Below are positions 35,762-47,986 of a DNA stretch of 64,000 bases, piece by piece. The DNA is from Lathyrus oleraceus (taxonomy: Eukaryota; Streptophyta; Magnoliopsida; Fabales; Fabaceae). The stretch lies in NCBI RefSeq assembly GCF_024323335.1, contig NC_066580.1, positions 254,176,977 to 254,240,976 on the forward strand, given 5' to 3'. Positions within the stretch are counted from its first letter, which is position 1, and the number at the start of each line of letters is the position of its first letter. The position numbers were made by a program, and so were the translations under genes. Under the pieces are notes generated by a model that was not told the DNA's origin, made no database searches, and worked only from the letters and a program-made list of their open reading frames with translations.

Positions 35762-37203
35762 GCACGTCACCGGATCCTATTGATAACAGTTCTGATATGG
35801 CTCGCTTCGACTTTGAAAATCCAATCTTTCAAGCTGAAGAAGAGGGTGATGAAGACTGTGAACTCCCTGAAGAACTTGCCAGTTTATTAAAACAGGAGGA
35901 AAGGGTCATTCAATCACATCAAGAGTCTGTTGAAATTATTAATCTCGGCACCGAGGACGCCAAGAGAGAAGTCAAAATAGGGGCTGCTTTGGAAGATAAT
36001 GTGAAGAAGGGGCTGATTGAATTGCTGCAAGAGTATGTTGACATCTTCGCCTGGTCTTATCAGGACATGCCAGGGCTTGACACAGACATTGAAGTACACC
36101 GTTTTCCTCTCAAAGAAGGTTGTCCTTCGGTCAAGCAGAAGCTCAACAGAACAAGACCAGAGATGGTTGTCAGGATAAAAGAAGAAGTGCAAAAATAATT
36201 GGATGCAGGGTTTCTAGCGGTTACAAATTATCCGCCATGGGTTGCAAATATCGTTCCAGTACCTAAGAAGGATGGAAAGGTACGGATGTGTGTTGACTAC
36301 CGGGATCTGAACAGAGCTAGTCCTAAAGATAATTTCCCATTACCTCACATCGATGTTTTGGTGGATAACACGGCTCATTTCTCGGTATTCTCCTTTATGG
36401 ATGGCTTTTCTAGCTATAATCAAATTAAGATGGCACCAGAAGACATGGAGAAGACGACTTTCATAACCCCATGGGGCACCTTCTGCTACAAGGTGATGCC
36501 GTTTGGTCTGAAAAATGTTGGGGCAACATATCAACGAGCTATGGTAACTCTTTTCCATGATATGATTCATCATGAAATCGAGGTTTATGTTGATGATATG
36601 ATTGCCAAATCTCAGACGGAAGAAGAACATCTGGTGAATTTGCAGAAACTGTTTGAGCGTTTGAGGAAATTCAAGCTAAGGCTTAATCCGAACAAGTGTA
36701 CTTTCAGGGTGAGATCTGGAAAACTGTTGGGTTTTATTGTTAATGAAAAAGGGATTGAGGTGGAACCGACCGAAGTAAAGGAAATACAAGAAATGCTTGA
36801 GCCAAGAACAAAAAAACAAGTTTGTGGTTTCTTAGGAAGGTTGAACTACATTGCAAGGTTCATGTCTCACCTAACAGCCACGTGTGAGCCAATATTCAAA
36901 TTGTTGAGAAAAGATCAGGCCATCAAGTGGAATGATGATTTCCAAAGGGCTTTCGAGAAGATAAAAGAGTATTTGCAGAATCCTCCTATCCTTATGCCTC
37001 CAGTCCGAGGGAGACCGTTGATTATGTATTTGACAGTACTTGATAATTCCATGGGTTGTGTTCTCGGTCAACACGACGAGACAGGTAGGAAAGAGCATGC
37101 CATCCACTACCTGAGTAAAAAATTCATAGATTACGAGTCGAGATACTCAATGCTTGAAAAGACATGTTTTGCACTTGCATGGGCTGCTAAGCGATTGCGA
37201 TAA
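35762..37203 (+). pseudogene. pol: Element B reverse transcriptase with first RNase H
   Basis: In one frame with a TAA at 36196 and another at 37201. The N-terminal acidic linker (AEEEGDEDCELPEELASLL) leads to DIFAWSYQDMPGLD and RT: PVPKKDGKVRMCVDYRDLN, FSFMDGFSSYNQI (first catalytic D), MPFGLKN and an intact YVDDMI (Y at 36586). The thumb segment absent in D and E is present (GIEVEPTEVKEI, CGFLGRLNYIARF). The RNase H/connection follows (CVLGQHDETG, HYLSKKFIDYESRYSMLEK). Catalytic residues are intact; only the two stop codons disable it. Confidence 0.92.
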
Positions 37204-37900
37204 TACATGCTGACTCACACAACCTTACTGATCTCCAAAATGGATCCAGTCAAGTATATATTTGAGAAGCCATCTCTCATGGGAAGGGTTGCTTGTTGGC
37301 AACTGGTACTGACAGAGTACGACATCCAGTATACATCCCAGAAAGCCATCAAAGGGAGTATTCTGTCAGACTATCTTGCTCAGCAACCGATTGATGATTA
37401 TGAGCCGATGAAGTTTGGTTTTCCGGATGAAGACATCATGTTCCTCAAGATGAAAGACTGTGAAGAGCCAGTTGTTGAGGAGGGATCTGATCCAGATGAA
37501 AAGTGGACTTTAATGTTTGATGGGGCCGTCAATGCCAAAGGAAGTGGAATTGGTGCTGTCATTACCACTTCGAAAGGTGCCCACATGCCTTTCACTGCTC
37601 GTCTGACTTTTGAGTGCACCAATAATGAAGCTGAGTATGAGGCTTGTATCTTGGGTATTGAGCAAGCCATTGATTTGAGAATCAAGACTCTGGACATCTT
37701 CGGAGATTTAGCTCTAGTGATCAATCAAGTGAATGGTGATTGGAATACTCTCCAGCCTAATCTGGTCCCCTACAGAGACTAGACGAGAAGACTGTTGACT
37801 TTCTTCACAACAGTAAGGCTGTATCATATACCTCGTGATGAGAACCAGATGGCAGATACTCTTGCTATTATGTCCTCCATGATCAAGGTGATTCGTAGAA
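37204..37900 (+). pseudogene. pol: Element B second (Tat-type) RNase H
   Basis: A linker (KMDPVKYIFEKPSL, LSDYLAQQP) precedes a second RNase H, as known for Tat/Ogre elements with an additional archaeal-type domain. Acidic residues sit in MFDGAVNAKGSGIGAV (about 37515), NNEAEYEACILGIEQA (about 37620) and IFGDLALVINQ. TAG at 37780 replaces a tyrosine codon (TAC in element A), and a one-base loss near 37895 shifts the frame before integrase. Confidence 0.87.
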
Positions 37901-39233
37901 CTATGCTCCCAGGATCGATGTTATACGTCTTGATAGGGCCGCGTATGTGTTTGTTGCTGAACTGGTAGTTGATGACAAGCCCTGGTACCACGACATCAAG
38001 TGCTTTCTGAAGAATCAAGAGTACCCTGCAGGGGCATCCAACAATGATAGAAAGACTTTGAGAAGATTGGCAGGCAGTTTCTTCTTGAACAAAGACGATG
38101 TGCTGTATAAGAGGAACTTCGACATGGTTTTGCTCAGATACGTGGATAGACACGAAGCAGACATGTTAATGCAGGAAGTTCATGAAGGCTCCTTCGGTAC
38201 TCATGCCGGTGGACATGCAATGGCTAAGAGATTGTTGAGAGCGGGTTATTACTGGATGACCATGGAATCTGATTGTTTCAAATATGCTCGGAAGTGTCAT
38301 AAATGCCAGATTTATACTGATAAGGTGCCTGTGTCGCCAAATCCTCTGAATGTGATGTCTTCGCCGTGGTCATTTGCTATGTGGGGAATTGATATGATTG
38401 GAAAGATTGAGCTGATTGCTTCCAATGGGCATCGTTTCATCCTTGTTGCCATCGACTATTTCACCAAGTGGGTCGAAGCAGCGTCATTTGTGAAAGTCAC
38501 CAGAGATGTGGTTACCCGATTCATCAAGAAAGAAATCATTTGTCGTTATGGGATTCCCGAAAGAATCATTACTGATAATGGTTCTAACCTCAATAACAAA
38601 ATGATGAAGGAGTTGTGCAAGAACTTCCACATTCAACATCATAACTCTTCCCATTATCGTCCTAAGATGAACGGTGCTGTTGAGGCAGCAAATAAGAACA
38701 TAAAGAAGATTGTGTAGAAGATGGTCGTTACGTACAGAGATTGGCATGAGATGCTACCCTTCGCCTTGCATGGGTACCGTACTTCAGTACGTACATCGAC
38801 CGGGGCAACCCCTTATTCCCTTGTGTATGGTATGGAAGCAGTCCTACCTATTGAAGTGGAGATTCCTTCTCTAAGAGTCATGTTGGATGTCAAGTTAGAC
38901 GAAGCTGAATGGGTTCAGACAAGGTTCAGTGAGTTGAGTCTTATCAAAGAGAAGCGAATGGCAGCCATTTGTCATGGGCAGTTGTATCAAAGTCGGATGA
39001 AGAGAGTCTTTGATCAGAAAGTGCATCCTCGATGCTTCCAAGTCGGAGATTTGGTGTTGAAAAGGATCCTTCCTCCTCAAACAGATCATAGGGGCAAGTG
39101 GATTCCTAACTATGATGGACCGTATATTGTCACCAAGGTTTTTGATGGTGGAGCCTTAATGCTTGCAACTATGGATGGTGAAAACTTCACTTCCCCTGTG
39201 AACTCAGACGCAGTTAAAAAATACTTTGCATAA
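37901..39233 (+). pseudogene. pol: Element B integrase
   Basis: Open from about 37947 except for TAG at 38715 (CAG in element A), ending TAA 39231. It has the HHCC zinc finger (VHEGSFGTHAGGH and CHKCQIY), the core aspartates in MWGIDMIG and ITDNGSN, and the glutamate in MNGAVEAANKNI. The C-terminal part (FQVGDLVLKRILPP, YDGPYIVTKVFDGGALML) is the usual gypsy tail. No chromodomain. Closely similar to 49324-50709. Confidence 0.92.
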
Positions 39234-41389
39234 AATAGACCCGCTGGACAATAAAAAGAATAGTCCAGGCAAAAAATGGGCATCCCGGCGAACCAAGAAA
39301 ATGAAAATGGTTCGGGCAAAAGTTAGGGATTAAAAAATGAAAAGATTGTACACCCGGTAAGTTGAAAACCTGAAAGGGAAACTTAGGCAAAAATGGGTAT
39401 CCCGGTTGATTGAAAACCCGAAAGGGCATCCAGGCAAAAGTTAGGGATTAAGCGAATGGCTGCGTTCTGAGTAGTTCTGAATATCATCTCGTGTCGATAA
39501 ACGGAAAATTCCGAAGGATAGGAAACAATCCAATCACCTTTTTCCGAAAGCTGGTCATCTGGAGGATCTTGAAGACGAGCGAATCATAGCAGAATTGGAA
39601 CCCGATAGAAATCCATTTCACATTGCCATTAGATTAGTTTCTGTTTTTATCTGTTGTGCAATTACCTCTTTCCAGGGATTGCTTCCTGATGTAAATACAT
39701 ATTCAGAGGCCACTCAATCAATAAAATCATGTTATTCAGTACATCTCTGTGTTCATTTTCATTTTACTGTTTTGTTTGCAAAAATGACGTCCGAATTTTT
39801 GATAAACATTGCATCATGAAACATAAGAGCTTTACACGCACGTGCTTAATAAACATTGAAAAATGATGTAAATTTTAAGTGCTTTGGATCGTCTATTCAG
39901 AACAGGTACACTCGGGGCATTTCCTTAAGGTCCCCATCAAATGATCGCGGTTGTTTTTCCTCAACAGTTGGAATTTGGGATCTTATCCCTGTAGAGCTGG
40001 TCCGAGCGTTGGATTCTTCAATCCCCAACAGGCTCTCACTGCTGTACTTCCCCAAGCATTTGTTTCAGATTATACTTTCACCAGTAAAGTCAACAGTGTC
40101 TGACTGTATATCCCCAGCGGAGTTGATAGTGTCTGACTATATATCCCCAGCGGAGTTGACAGTGCCAGACTGTATCTTCCCAGCAGAAGCGGCTGCTCCT
40201 CAGAGTTCGATGCCAGATCGATGATCTCGATGCTAGACCCATGGTCTCTTTCCTTGAAGCAGAATCTCGATATTGTATCGGTGTTTACTTCCCATGCTGA
40301 GTCATCTCTCTTGCGGATTATGGTTGCCAGAACCACTGTCGCTTTCCTCAGCAGCAAGTTTTCAGTGCCATTCTCTCCCCAGTCAGAGCCTCGGTATTTT
40401 GTTATTTGTAGAACACCGTGTGGCGGGTCATTTCCCCACAAAGTTATTTGTGTTGTGCATCTCAAACAGCCTTGCTAGGGTCCAGAAGATGTTGATCATT
40501 TCCCCAGCAGAATTCCTTGCCTCAACTTGGCGTTCTATCTAATCAAGCATTTCGCATCCCTGCATGTAGAATCATATTGCATTGCATCCTCCCAAATTGC
40601 GTAGCATTTCCATTTTCATGGAGCATTACGCCATTAAAAAATTCAAACATACGCATGTAAAGCATAAGGCATTCTCGGTATCCTAAGTGATAAGCCAGAA
40701 GTTATTTCCAGTACTCAAACTGAAGATTGTTCATGACTTATCTTTATTATTCCCAGAAGGGGTCGTTGGCCCACGCGCCGCCTCAGTTATCATTTTCCCT
40801 ATTTCTGCCGATACTGACAGGCATGAAAGTTTTCTCGTATTCAGACCGAAGTGGCATTCAAGCCAGTTTTCCGGTATTCAGACCGAAGTGGCATTCAGGC
40901 CAGTTTTTCCGGTATCCAGACCGAAGTGGCATTCAAGCCAGTCTTCCGATGTTTAGATCGAAGAAGTTTCCGACGTTCAGGTTCATGCAACTTGTGGCAT
41001 TCAGGCCAATTTCCGGTATTCAGACCGAAGTGGCGCTCAGGCCAGTTTTCCGGTGTTCAAACCGATGTTTGACAATCCAGTATCTTCCGATGCTCAGATT
41101 GAAGTCATTTCCAGTATTCGGATTGATGAGCGGCATTCGGGCCATGGTTATTTCTGTGTTACCATTTATTTTGGTATTCAGGCTAACATTCCTGGTTTCG
41201 GTGTTCAGACCGACTCTCACCGTACCATAAGGATTATTTTTCAAGACCACCTCTTGGGCGATTCTGACAGACATTGTTACTTCATTTTTTCACTTCAGTG
41301 TAAATTTTCGGGCTTTTATCGTATTCAATCACTTGATACCTCGAAAGCGCGAAAGCCGTTGCTATCTTCCTTTCGGGTTTCCAGTTGAT
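39234..41389 (+). other. Element B 3' UTR
   Basis: About 2.15 kb, non-coding: short repeated phrases (GGGCATCCCGGCGAACC, CCCGGTAAGTTGAAAACC) at 39270-39450, CCCCAGCGGAGTTGACAGTG repeats at 40070-40170, and a tandem array at 40838-41066. Colinear with 50710-53160 of element A. Confidence 0.8.
40838..41066 (+). repeat. Element B 3' UTR tandem repeats (34-36 and 66 bp)
   Basis: Four units of the short type (CCGGTATTCAGACCGAAGTG core) and one long unit near 40945 containing GAAGTTTCCGACGTTCAGG. Element A has about 11 units of the same two types. Confidence 0.85.
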
Positions 41390-41403
41390 TGAATAGGGCC
41401 AGC
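41390..41403 (+). other. Element B polypurine tract, one base changed
   Basis: TGAATAGGGCCAGC directly before TGTAATACCCC; element A has GAATAGGGGCAGC, so the purine run is interrupted by a C. Confidence 0.75.
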
Positions 41404-41770
41404 TGTAATACCCCAAAATTTACCCTTCATTTTTCCTGGAAGCATGGGATTATGTTTTACACTTGATTAGCATCATATTAGGACATACTCATTGCATACT
41501 GCATTAGTGACATGGAGATCAGGTTTTGATCGATCACACCTTAACAGAAGGAGCCCACACAAAGCAAGATTGAGAATTGGACTTCATTTTCTAAGTGTAC
41601 AAGTCTCAAGGGTCTCAGGGGAGTCCAAGTATCTTATTATGGTCCTCAATTCCTCAGTGAAGGATTCAAAGCTATCAGAGTGTTCATCTGGATTTAATCA
41701 GAAATTAGTGCAATCAGAAAGATCCATTGTAGACAATGTTTCTCCAAAAACTGACCTTATTTCACATTGA
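41404..41770 (+). repeat. Start of element B 3' LTR, truncated
   Basis: The first 34 bases equal the A LTR (TGTAATACCCCAAAATTTAC and on), then the text diverges (GGAAGCATGGGATTATG) where the A LTR has an AT-rich run. It may be the longer form of the LTR. The end at about 41770 against the F 3' UTR is approximate. Confidence 0.6.
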
Positions 41771-41965
41771 GCGTCCCTCAACAAGTTGTTTCCTGTAACC
41801 TTTTGTTGACAGAAACTACACCTCCCCAGAGAGTATTTGTTCTGCAACCTTTTGTTGATGGATACCCCAAGAGAGTCTTACCTAACAATGGTCCAATACT
41901 ACCCAACAAATCGGGTTTACTGAACTTTTTCAGTAACCTTATTTTTCCAATATTTTTCTCATTCT

Positions 41966-43990
41966 CATCCTTTTGGTGAAAGTCCATTGAAGAATAATAT
42001 TGATCATCGTCCTGTTTACGATAACCGTTATCCTTTTGGTAATGGTAAATCCTTGACATTTGTGATCTTACTGTCATCCTTTTGGTGTCGAAGATCCCTG
42101 GTGTTTTTGTTCAACCTTCATCCTTTTGGTGAATGGCGACCTCTGCAATTATTACAGCTTACCGTCATCCTTTTGGTGTCGGCGATCCTTGTGGTGATAA
42201 GGATCCTTATCATTTTGGTTCAATCATCATCCTTTTGGTGATGACGTCCAGTTTAATCTAAAATCATCCTTTTGGTGATAGAGACTATGGAGTTCAGTTT
42301 AAGCTATCATCCTTTTGGTGATGGTGACATTTGGAAAGTCCAAACCCACTGTCATCCTTTTGGTGTCAGTAATTTTTGAAGTTATTATAACTTATTATCA
42401 TCCTTTTGGTGGTAACAAGTTTTGAAGTTATGATTCCACCTTCATCCTTTTGGTGATGGTGTTTGTTGACTCATTATCATCCTTTTGGTGATAACGAGTC
42501 CCGTTGTTTGTAGTACCTTCATCCTTTTGGTGATGGTGACTGTCGACTTATTATCATCCTTTTGGTGATAACAAGTTTTGAAGTTTTGACTTATTATCAT
42601 CCTTTTGGTGGTAACAAGTTTTGTTGATTGGTCTTACCTTCATCCTTTTGGTGATGGTGACCATTTGAGTTATGGGTTCATTATCATCCTTTTGGTGATA
42701 ACGAGTTTTGTTTTGATCTTACCCTCATCCTTTTGGTGATGGCGATCATTGAGTCTGTTTCAGCTTATTATCATCCTTTTGGTGATAACGAGTTTTGAAG
42801 TTCTGTCCTTATTATCATCCTTTTGGTGATAACAAGTTCGGTTTGTTTGATCTTACTGTCATCCTTTTGGTGTCAGTGATATTTACGGTGATTGACTTAT
42901 TATCATCCTTTTGGTGATAACAAGTTTTCGTCTTGATCTTATCTTCATCCTTTTGGTGATGGTGATCAGTTGCGTTGTGTACTTATTATCATCCTTTTGG
43001 TGGTGACAAGTTTTGCCGTTTGGAAATACCTTCATCGTTTTGGTGATGGTGATTGTTGACTTATTGTCGTCCTTTTGGTGATAACAAGTTTTTGTCTTGA
43101 TCTTACCTTCATCCTTTTGGTGATGGTGATCAATTGCGTTGTGTTCTTGTTATCATCCTTTTGGTGGTAACAAGTTTTGTCGTTTGACCTTACCTTCATC
43201 CTTTTGGTGATGGTGATTGTCGACTTATTATCGTCCTTTTGGCGATAACAAGTTTTGTCTTTTAATTATACCTTCATCCTTTTGGTGATGGTGATTGTTG
43301 ACTTATTATCATCCTTTTGGTGATAACAAGGTTTTGTTTTGATCTTACTATCATCCTTTTGGTGATGGGGATCTTTTCAGTGGTGTGACTTATTATCATC
43401 CTTTTGGTGGTAACAAGTTTTGTTTCGTTATACCTTCATCCTTTTGGTGATGGCGATTGTGTTAACTTATTATCATCCTTTTGGTGGTAACAAGTTTGTT
43501 GTGTGACTATACCTTCATCCTTTTGGTGGTGGTGATCGTTTGAGTTTTTTTGACTTATTATCATCCTTTTGGTGATAACAAGTTTTGTTGTTGGGTCTTA
43601 CCTTCATCCTTTTGGTGACGGTGATCTTTGAAGTCGATGAGTCAACTATCGTCCTCTTGGTGATAGCCTTGACATTATACTCTCGGTAATGGGAAACTGT
43701 ATCAGAATAACCATCATCCTTTTGGTGACGGGCATCATCCTTTTGGTGATGGGAATCTTTGGATTGTGTCTAACTTTCATCCTTTTGGTGATAGCGAGAT
43801 TTGTTGATTGATCTTACCATCATCCTTTTGGTGATGGTGATCTTTGTTGTATCCACTGTAACAATTATCCTTTTGGTGATGACTACTTTTGAAGCTCGGC
43901 TTATCCATCATCCTTTTGGTGATGATGATCCTGGAAATCATGGTGAATTTGTGTCATCCTTTCGGTGATAGCAACTAACTCCACTGTCAT
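41966..43990 (+). repeat. Hairpin satellite in element F 3' UTR (about 49 units)
   Basis: A CATCCTTTTGGTG core recurs about every 41-42 bp, roughly 49 times, with two alternating contexts (TTATCA..TGATAACAAG and ACCTTCATC..GATGGTGA), giving a dimer of about 84 bp. Each core is flanked by short complementary arms. Ogre 3' UTR repeats are known to seed satellites such as PisTR-A in pea. Edge copies are degenerate (for example CGTCCTCTTGGTG near 43650). Confidence 0.9.
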
Positions 43991-44254
43991 CCTTTCGGTA
44001 TCAGAAAACCAGTCCCACATTTGTCTTTACAACATCAGAAACAACCTGTGCAAGATTTGAGTATTTGACTTGAGGGTTGGCATTGATTTGGCATTCTACC
44101 CCTATTACCTTGGTGCTGTTAGAATCCATTGCATTTTCTTTCTGCATATCCCATTGCATTTCAAAGGACAAAATTTGGATCTTTTTATATTTAATTACCT
44201 TCCACTACGAATGTATGAAGACTATCGTCATTCTTACCTTCTAGTTCAAGTTAA

Positions 44255-44269
44255 TTAAATAGGGGCAGC
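44255..44269 (+). other. Element F polypurine tract
   Basis: TTAAATAGGGGCAGC directly before TGTCATACCCC of the LTR. Confidence 0.8.
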
Positions 44270-46307
44270 TGTCATACCCCAATTTTGTCCGGGCATATTT
44301 AAATTTTCATACAATCGATTTCATTTTTATTTTAGCATCATATGCATAGCATGACATACATTGCATCACGAATAAACACCTAAAATATCAGTCGGAATGA
44401 ATTTATTTGAGAATACAGACAAATCGGTTGAATTGTTAAAATTTAAGAAAAACAATGTATTTTTCAAATAATGTGTTTTGTGCTGGTAATTTTAGTATGG
44501 TCGATTTAATTTCCCAAGCAAATTCACACTCGTTTTCTATTTCTAATTGGTCAACATTTTTGTTTAGTTATTTAATTAAAACAGTTAAAATTTATTTAGA
44601 TCAAATGTTAATTAGTTTTTTTTAATGATTCTATTTCCTTAAATGAATAATGAATATATTAAAATAATTATGAAAAATATTTTTGCATTGGATTCCCTCC
44701 TCACATAAAAAACAAGAAGAAAAAGAAAAATAAAAAAATGGACTCCAACGTCTCTCTTCCACGCGTCCGACCCTCTCTCTCCTCTCTATTCGCCACGTGT
44801 TCCTTAACGTATCACACACTCCACTCATAACAAATTTCTCACCTACACAAATCAGACGCCATTCACTCATTCTCTCCCACACAAATCACTCTGCAAAAAT
44901 CTCACGAAACCCTCACAGACCTCACCCTCCATCACCTCACAAATCACTCACGAAAAAACCTCACAAATCTCTCTCACGCTCTTCACTCACACTATATCTC
45001 TCCACCTACCTCACACAGTGACACTTCGACTTCCGTCTTCATCACCTTCCACCATCAAAAAATCTCTCTTCACTTTCTCAAACCCTCACAAAAGAAACCA
45101 TCACCTTCATCTCCCTCTTCACCGCCTCGGCCATCCTTCAGACCTTCAACTGCCACTATTGATTCTCTCTCCACTTACCAACAACCCTCTTTCTCTCACC
45201 CGACTGTTCATCTTCTTCATCCTCACGCGACCTCATCATCTTCTTCCGTCACCTCCATCATAAACCCTGCATCCTCCACCATCAAAGCATCGGCGGTTCA
45301 CCACAATCACCTCTACCGCCGCTAAACCCTTCTTCATCTCTCACTCAACAACCTTCAATCGCTACTACCACCAACAAACGCGACCCATCTTCGACCTCCT
45401 CAACCCACAACCATCATCAATAAACCCCTTTCCGTAACCTTCGCGATTTCCAAGCGATACCGCCTCCGTCCTGCACTCAAAACCCTCCACAGAACCTTCG
45501 ACTCACCTTATCCCATTATACTCAAAACCATAACTCTAACACACTCCCTTCCTCCGACATCGCTACTCCTCCAACCATCGCTCGCACAAACTCCCACGAC
45601 GCACAAGCTCCGCTTTCAAGGTACAACCTTTGTGCAACCTTCCGTCCGTCAACCGTGGATCACGACCCCGCGACAACAAGAACAAGCTTAGCAAGATCTG
45701 AACAAATACGACATTTCGACGTTACGGTAACCATTGGTCTCGTGATTACACTGCTTGTAGCTGTTGTCTTGACTATTATTTCAAATTGGTTCTGTATTGT
45801 TTTCAATTATAGTTCTGTTTGGGGTTTGTGTTTATGTCATTTCCGATTTGGTTATGCTATGTTGGTATTCATGTCGGTAAAGAATAGTTGGATTTTCGTT
45901 GTTTGATTGTTCGTATTCTCGTTAGAATTTTGAAGGTTCATTGTGCAAATTTAATTGATGAGGAGACCTAGATTGATTCATCTTTATTTTGGATTTTAGA
46001 AAATATGGGTATTTGCATTTGTTGTTGCTCTGATTTTCTAAATCTTCCTGCGTAGCTTTGTAAGTTTTCACATAAGAATGATATTTGGTGGTGAAAAATA
46101 TTGACTCTGTAAAACAAGAATGAATTGGATTTTGTCATTTGCTATGCTTTCATGAAATAAATAGAGATGTGAATTTCAGTTTTACCTAGCCTCCTTAAAT
46201 CAAACCGTTACTTCGGTGAGCACCCTCCTTTGCGAATCAAAGTTAGTAAATGGTGTTTGTTTTCATAGTAGGAATTAGTTTGATATCCAACGTTTTGAAT
46301 TGGAGGG
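44270..46307 (+). repeat. Element F 3' LTR, left part
   Basis: Starts TGTCATACCCCAATTTTGTC. U3 is AT-rich to 44700; 44740-45660 is strongly C/T/A-rich with very few G on the plus strand, typical of a pyrimidine-rich transcribed leader. It is interrupted at 46307 by element A. Serine/threonine/proline-rich open frames here (44797-45263) are composition artefacts. Confidence 0.8.
46303..46307. repeat. Target-site duplication, left copy (GAGGG)
   Basis: Directly precedes TGTAATACCCC of element A; exact partner at 54835-54839. Confidence 0.95.
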
Positions 46308-47967
46308 TGTAATACCCCAAAATTTACCCTTCATTTTTCCTAAAATAAAATAATAAAAAAAAATAATAAAAAATTAATTAATTAATTAATTAATTAATTA
46401 ATTAATTAATTAAATAATTAAAATAAATAAATAAAATATAACAATTTTTTTTGGACTTGGGTCTCCCTCATTTGAGCCCACTACCCACGAAAATCAGTCT
46501 ATAAATACTGAAGTTTCAGTAGAGGAAAACACACTTGGAGTTACACTTGGAGTTACACTGGGAGATTCACTGGAGAAAGAAGAAAGAGAAGCAAAACACT
46601 CTGAGGTTTCCTTGTAACAAAACCCTGAGGAAAAAGATAGTGAGAGAAAAGCCAACAGAGTTCAGAGCAACCTCCAAACCTTGAAGGGAACTCAACTTGT
46701 AAACCTCACGGGTGCAACTCAATTTCAATCAAGCTCTCCAATCAGGTTTGCCCTATATCCATCATCTTTATGCCTTTTATTTGAATGCTCTAAATGTATG
46801 AGGTATTATGGGTGAATTTGATACTTTTTTTTTTGTGAGCCTTTTGTGAATTTTGATGGAATTATTCATGTGGTTACATTCTGATTTAGGGGCAACTCTG
46901 GGTTACCCTATTTCGTTTATTCTAACCTGTCTTGTGTTTCCATGGCATTGTTTTCTCTTGATTTCATCCTGTTGCTCTAATCCTTTGTCGAGTTTTGTGA
47001 GGGCTCACATGGCTTTCGCAGAGACACTCGCGTGGTTTCCCACTTTATTTGTGGGATACCCCTGGAGTTTTATTCTGATTATTCGTGTTGACTGATTTCC
47101 TTTGACGGTCCAGCTGGAGACATTTCAGGGTTTCTTGCCCCTTTAACTGCTATAGCTTCGGATCTTTATCCGTGTGGTAATTTTTTCCTTTCTCATACTT
47201 TATCGCTTTCTTAGCTGGAAGACCTCGATAGGAGGCAATGTTTGGGCCCCTTGGTGGCATTTTACTTTGAGATACATGTTTTGTGTTTTGTATTCATATC
47301 CCCACATGTAGCGCGGTTCCTTCGTCAAGGACTGCCTGTTTGCCCTCGAGCATCCCAAACCCTAAAACCCAAAGCAACACGTTTACTCCTTCTACTACAG
47401 GCGAGTAAGTCTCCAAAGGTCGAGCATCCGGTAGATTGCGTAGTGACGTCGTTCGTCCAAAACCCAATCCATAACCCCGTAGTTAGCCGAACTACGGCTT
47501 GCTCTGATTCTCATTCCAGATGAGATACGTAGGCATAAGACGCGATGTCTTAGCGAGCACACATCCCCCCAACCCATAGGTCAGCCGAGCTACGAAGACT
47601 CTGATTCTCATATTCAGATGAGATACGTATGCAGTGGATGCAACATCCGCGCGAGTCATTTTCATTTAACCCCTTTTTTTTTTGGCAAACAGCACATTAG
47701 GTAAATCCACACCCTTTAGACAAAAACCACAAAAGTGGATCCCGTAGAGTACTACGGATGCGTAGGGGTGCTAATACCTTCCCTTCGCGTAACCGACTCC
47801 CGAACCCAAGATTTGGTTGCGAGACCCCGTCTTGTCCTTTCCTTTTTCAGGTTTACTTCGAGCGTTTCCTTTCCCTCCCTTGGGATAAATAACGCACGGT
47901 GGCGACTCTTCTGTCATTTTCTTTCCCCGGTTGTTTTTTCGCGCACTGTATTTTTCAGGTTGCGACA
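46308..47967 (+). repeat. Element A 5' LTR
   Basis: TGTAATACCCC to GTTGCGACA. A (TAAT)n run at about 46371-46414, TATA box at 46499-46508, then a leader beginning with two copies of ACACTTGGAGTT. Open frames of 80 and 93 residues inside it recur identically in the 3' LTR and are not genes. Confidence 0.95.
46499..46508 (+). promoter_or_regulatory. Element A LTR TATA box
   Basis: CTATAAATAC; the same box in the 3' LTR lies at 53364-53373. Confidence 0.65.
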
Positions 47968-47969
47968 GC

Positions 47970-47986
47970 TGGCGACTCTGCTGGGG
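47970..47986 (+). other. Element A PBS (Ogre type)
   Basis: TGGCGACTCTGCTGGGG, two bases after the LTR. Confidence 0.92.

Larger units (their letters stand above)
32040..41770 (+). mobile_element. Element B: Ogre-type element with ORF1 and pol, gag deleted
   Basis: Order: truncated 5' LTR (to 32548), PBS, leader, ORF1, spacer/intron, RT-RNH-aRNH-INT, 3' UTR with tandem repeats, polypurine tract and the first part of a 3' LTR (41404 on). Gag and protease are missing between 34924 and 35760. The 5' LTR end (CCCCGCTACA, as in T) and 3' LTR start (TGTAATACCCC, as in A) belong to different families, so the copy looks recombinant. Confidence 0.8.

Noticed and set aside
41966..43990. CRISPR-like regular repeat array
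   Set aside because: Spacing is regular, but the spacers are themselves repeats and the locus is a plant Ogre 3' UTR.
44797..45263. Serine/proline/histidine-rich open frames
   Set aside because: Caused by pyrimidine-rich LTR sequence; no domain and no homologue within the window.
46853..47523. Two open frames (80 and 93 codons) found again at 53718-54389
   Set aside because: Identical because they lie in the two LTRs of one young element, not because of selection on a protein.
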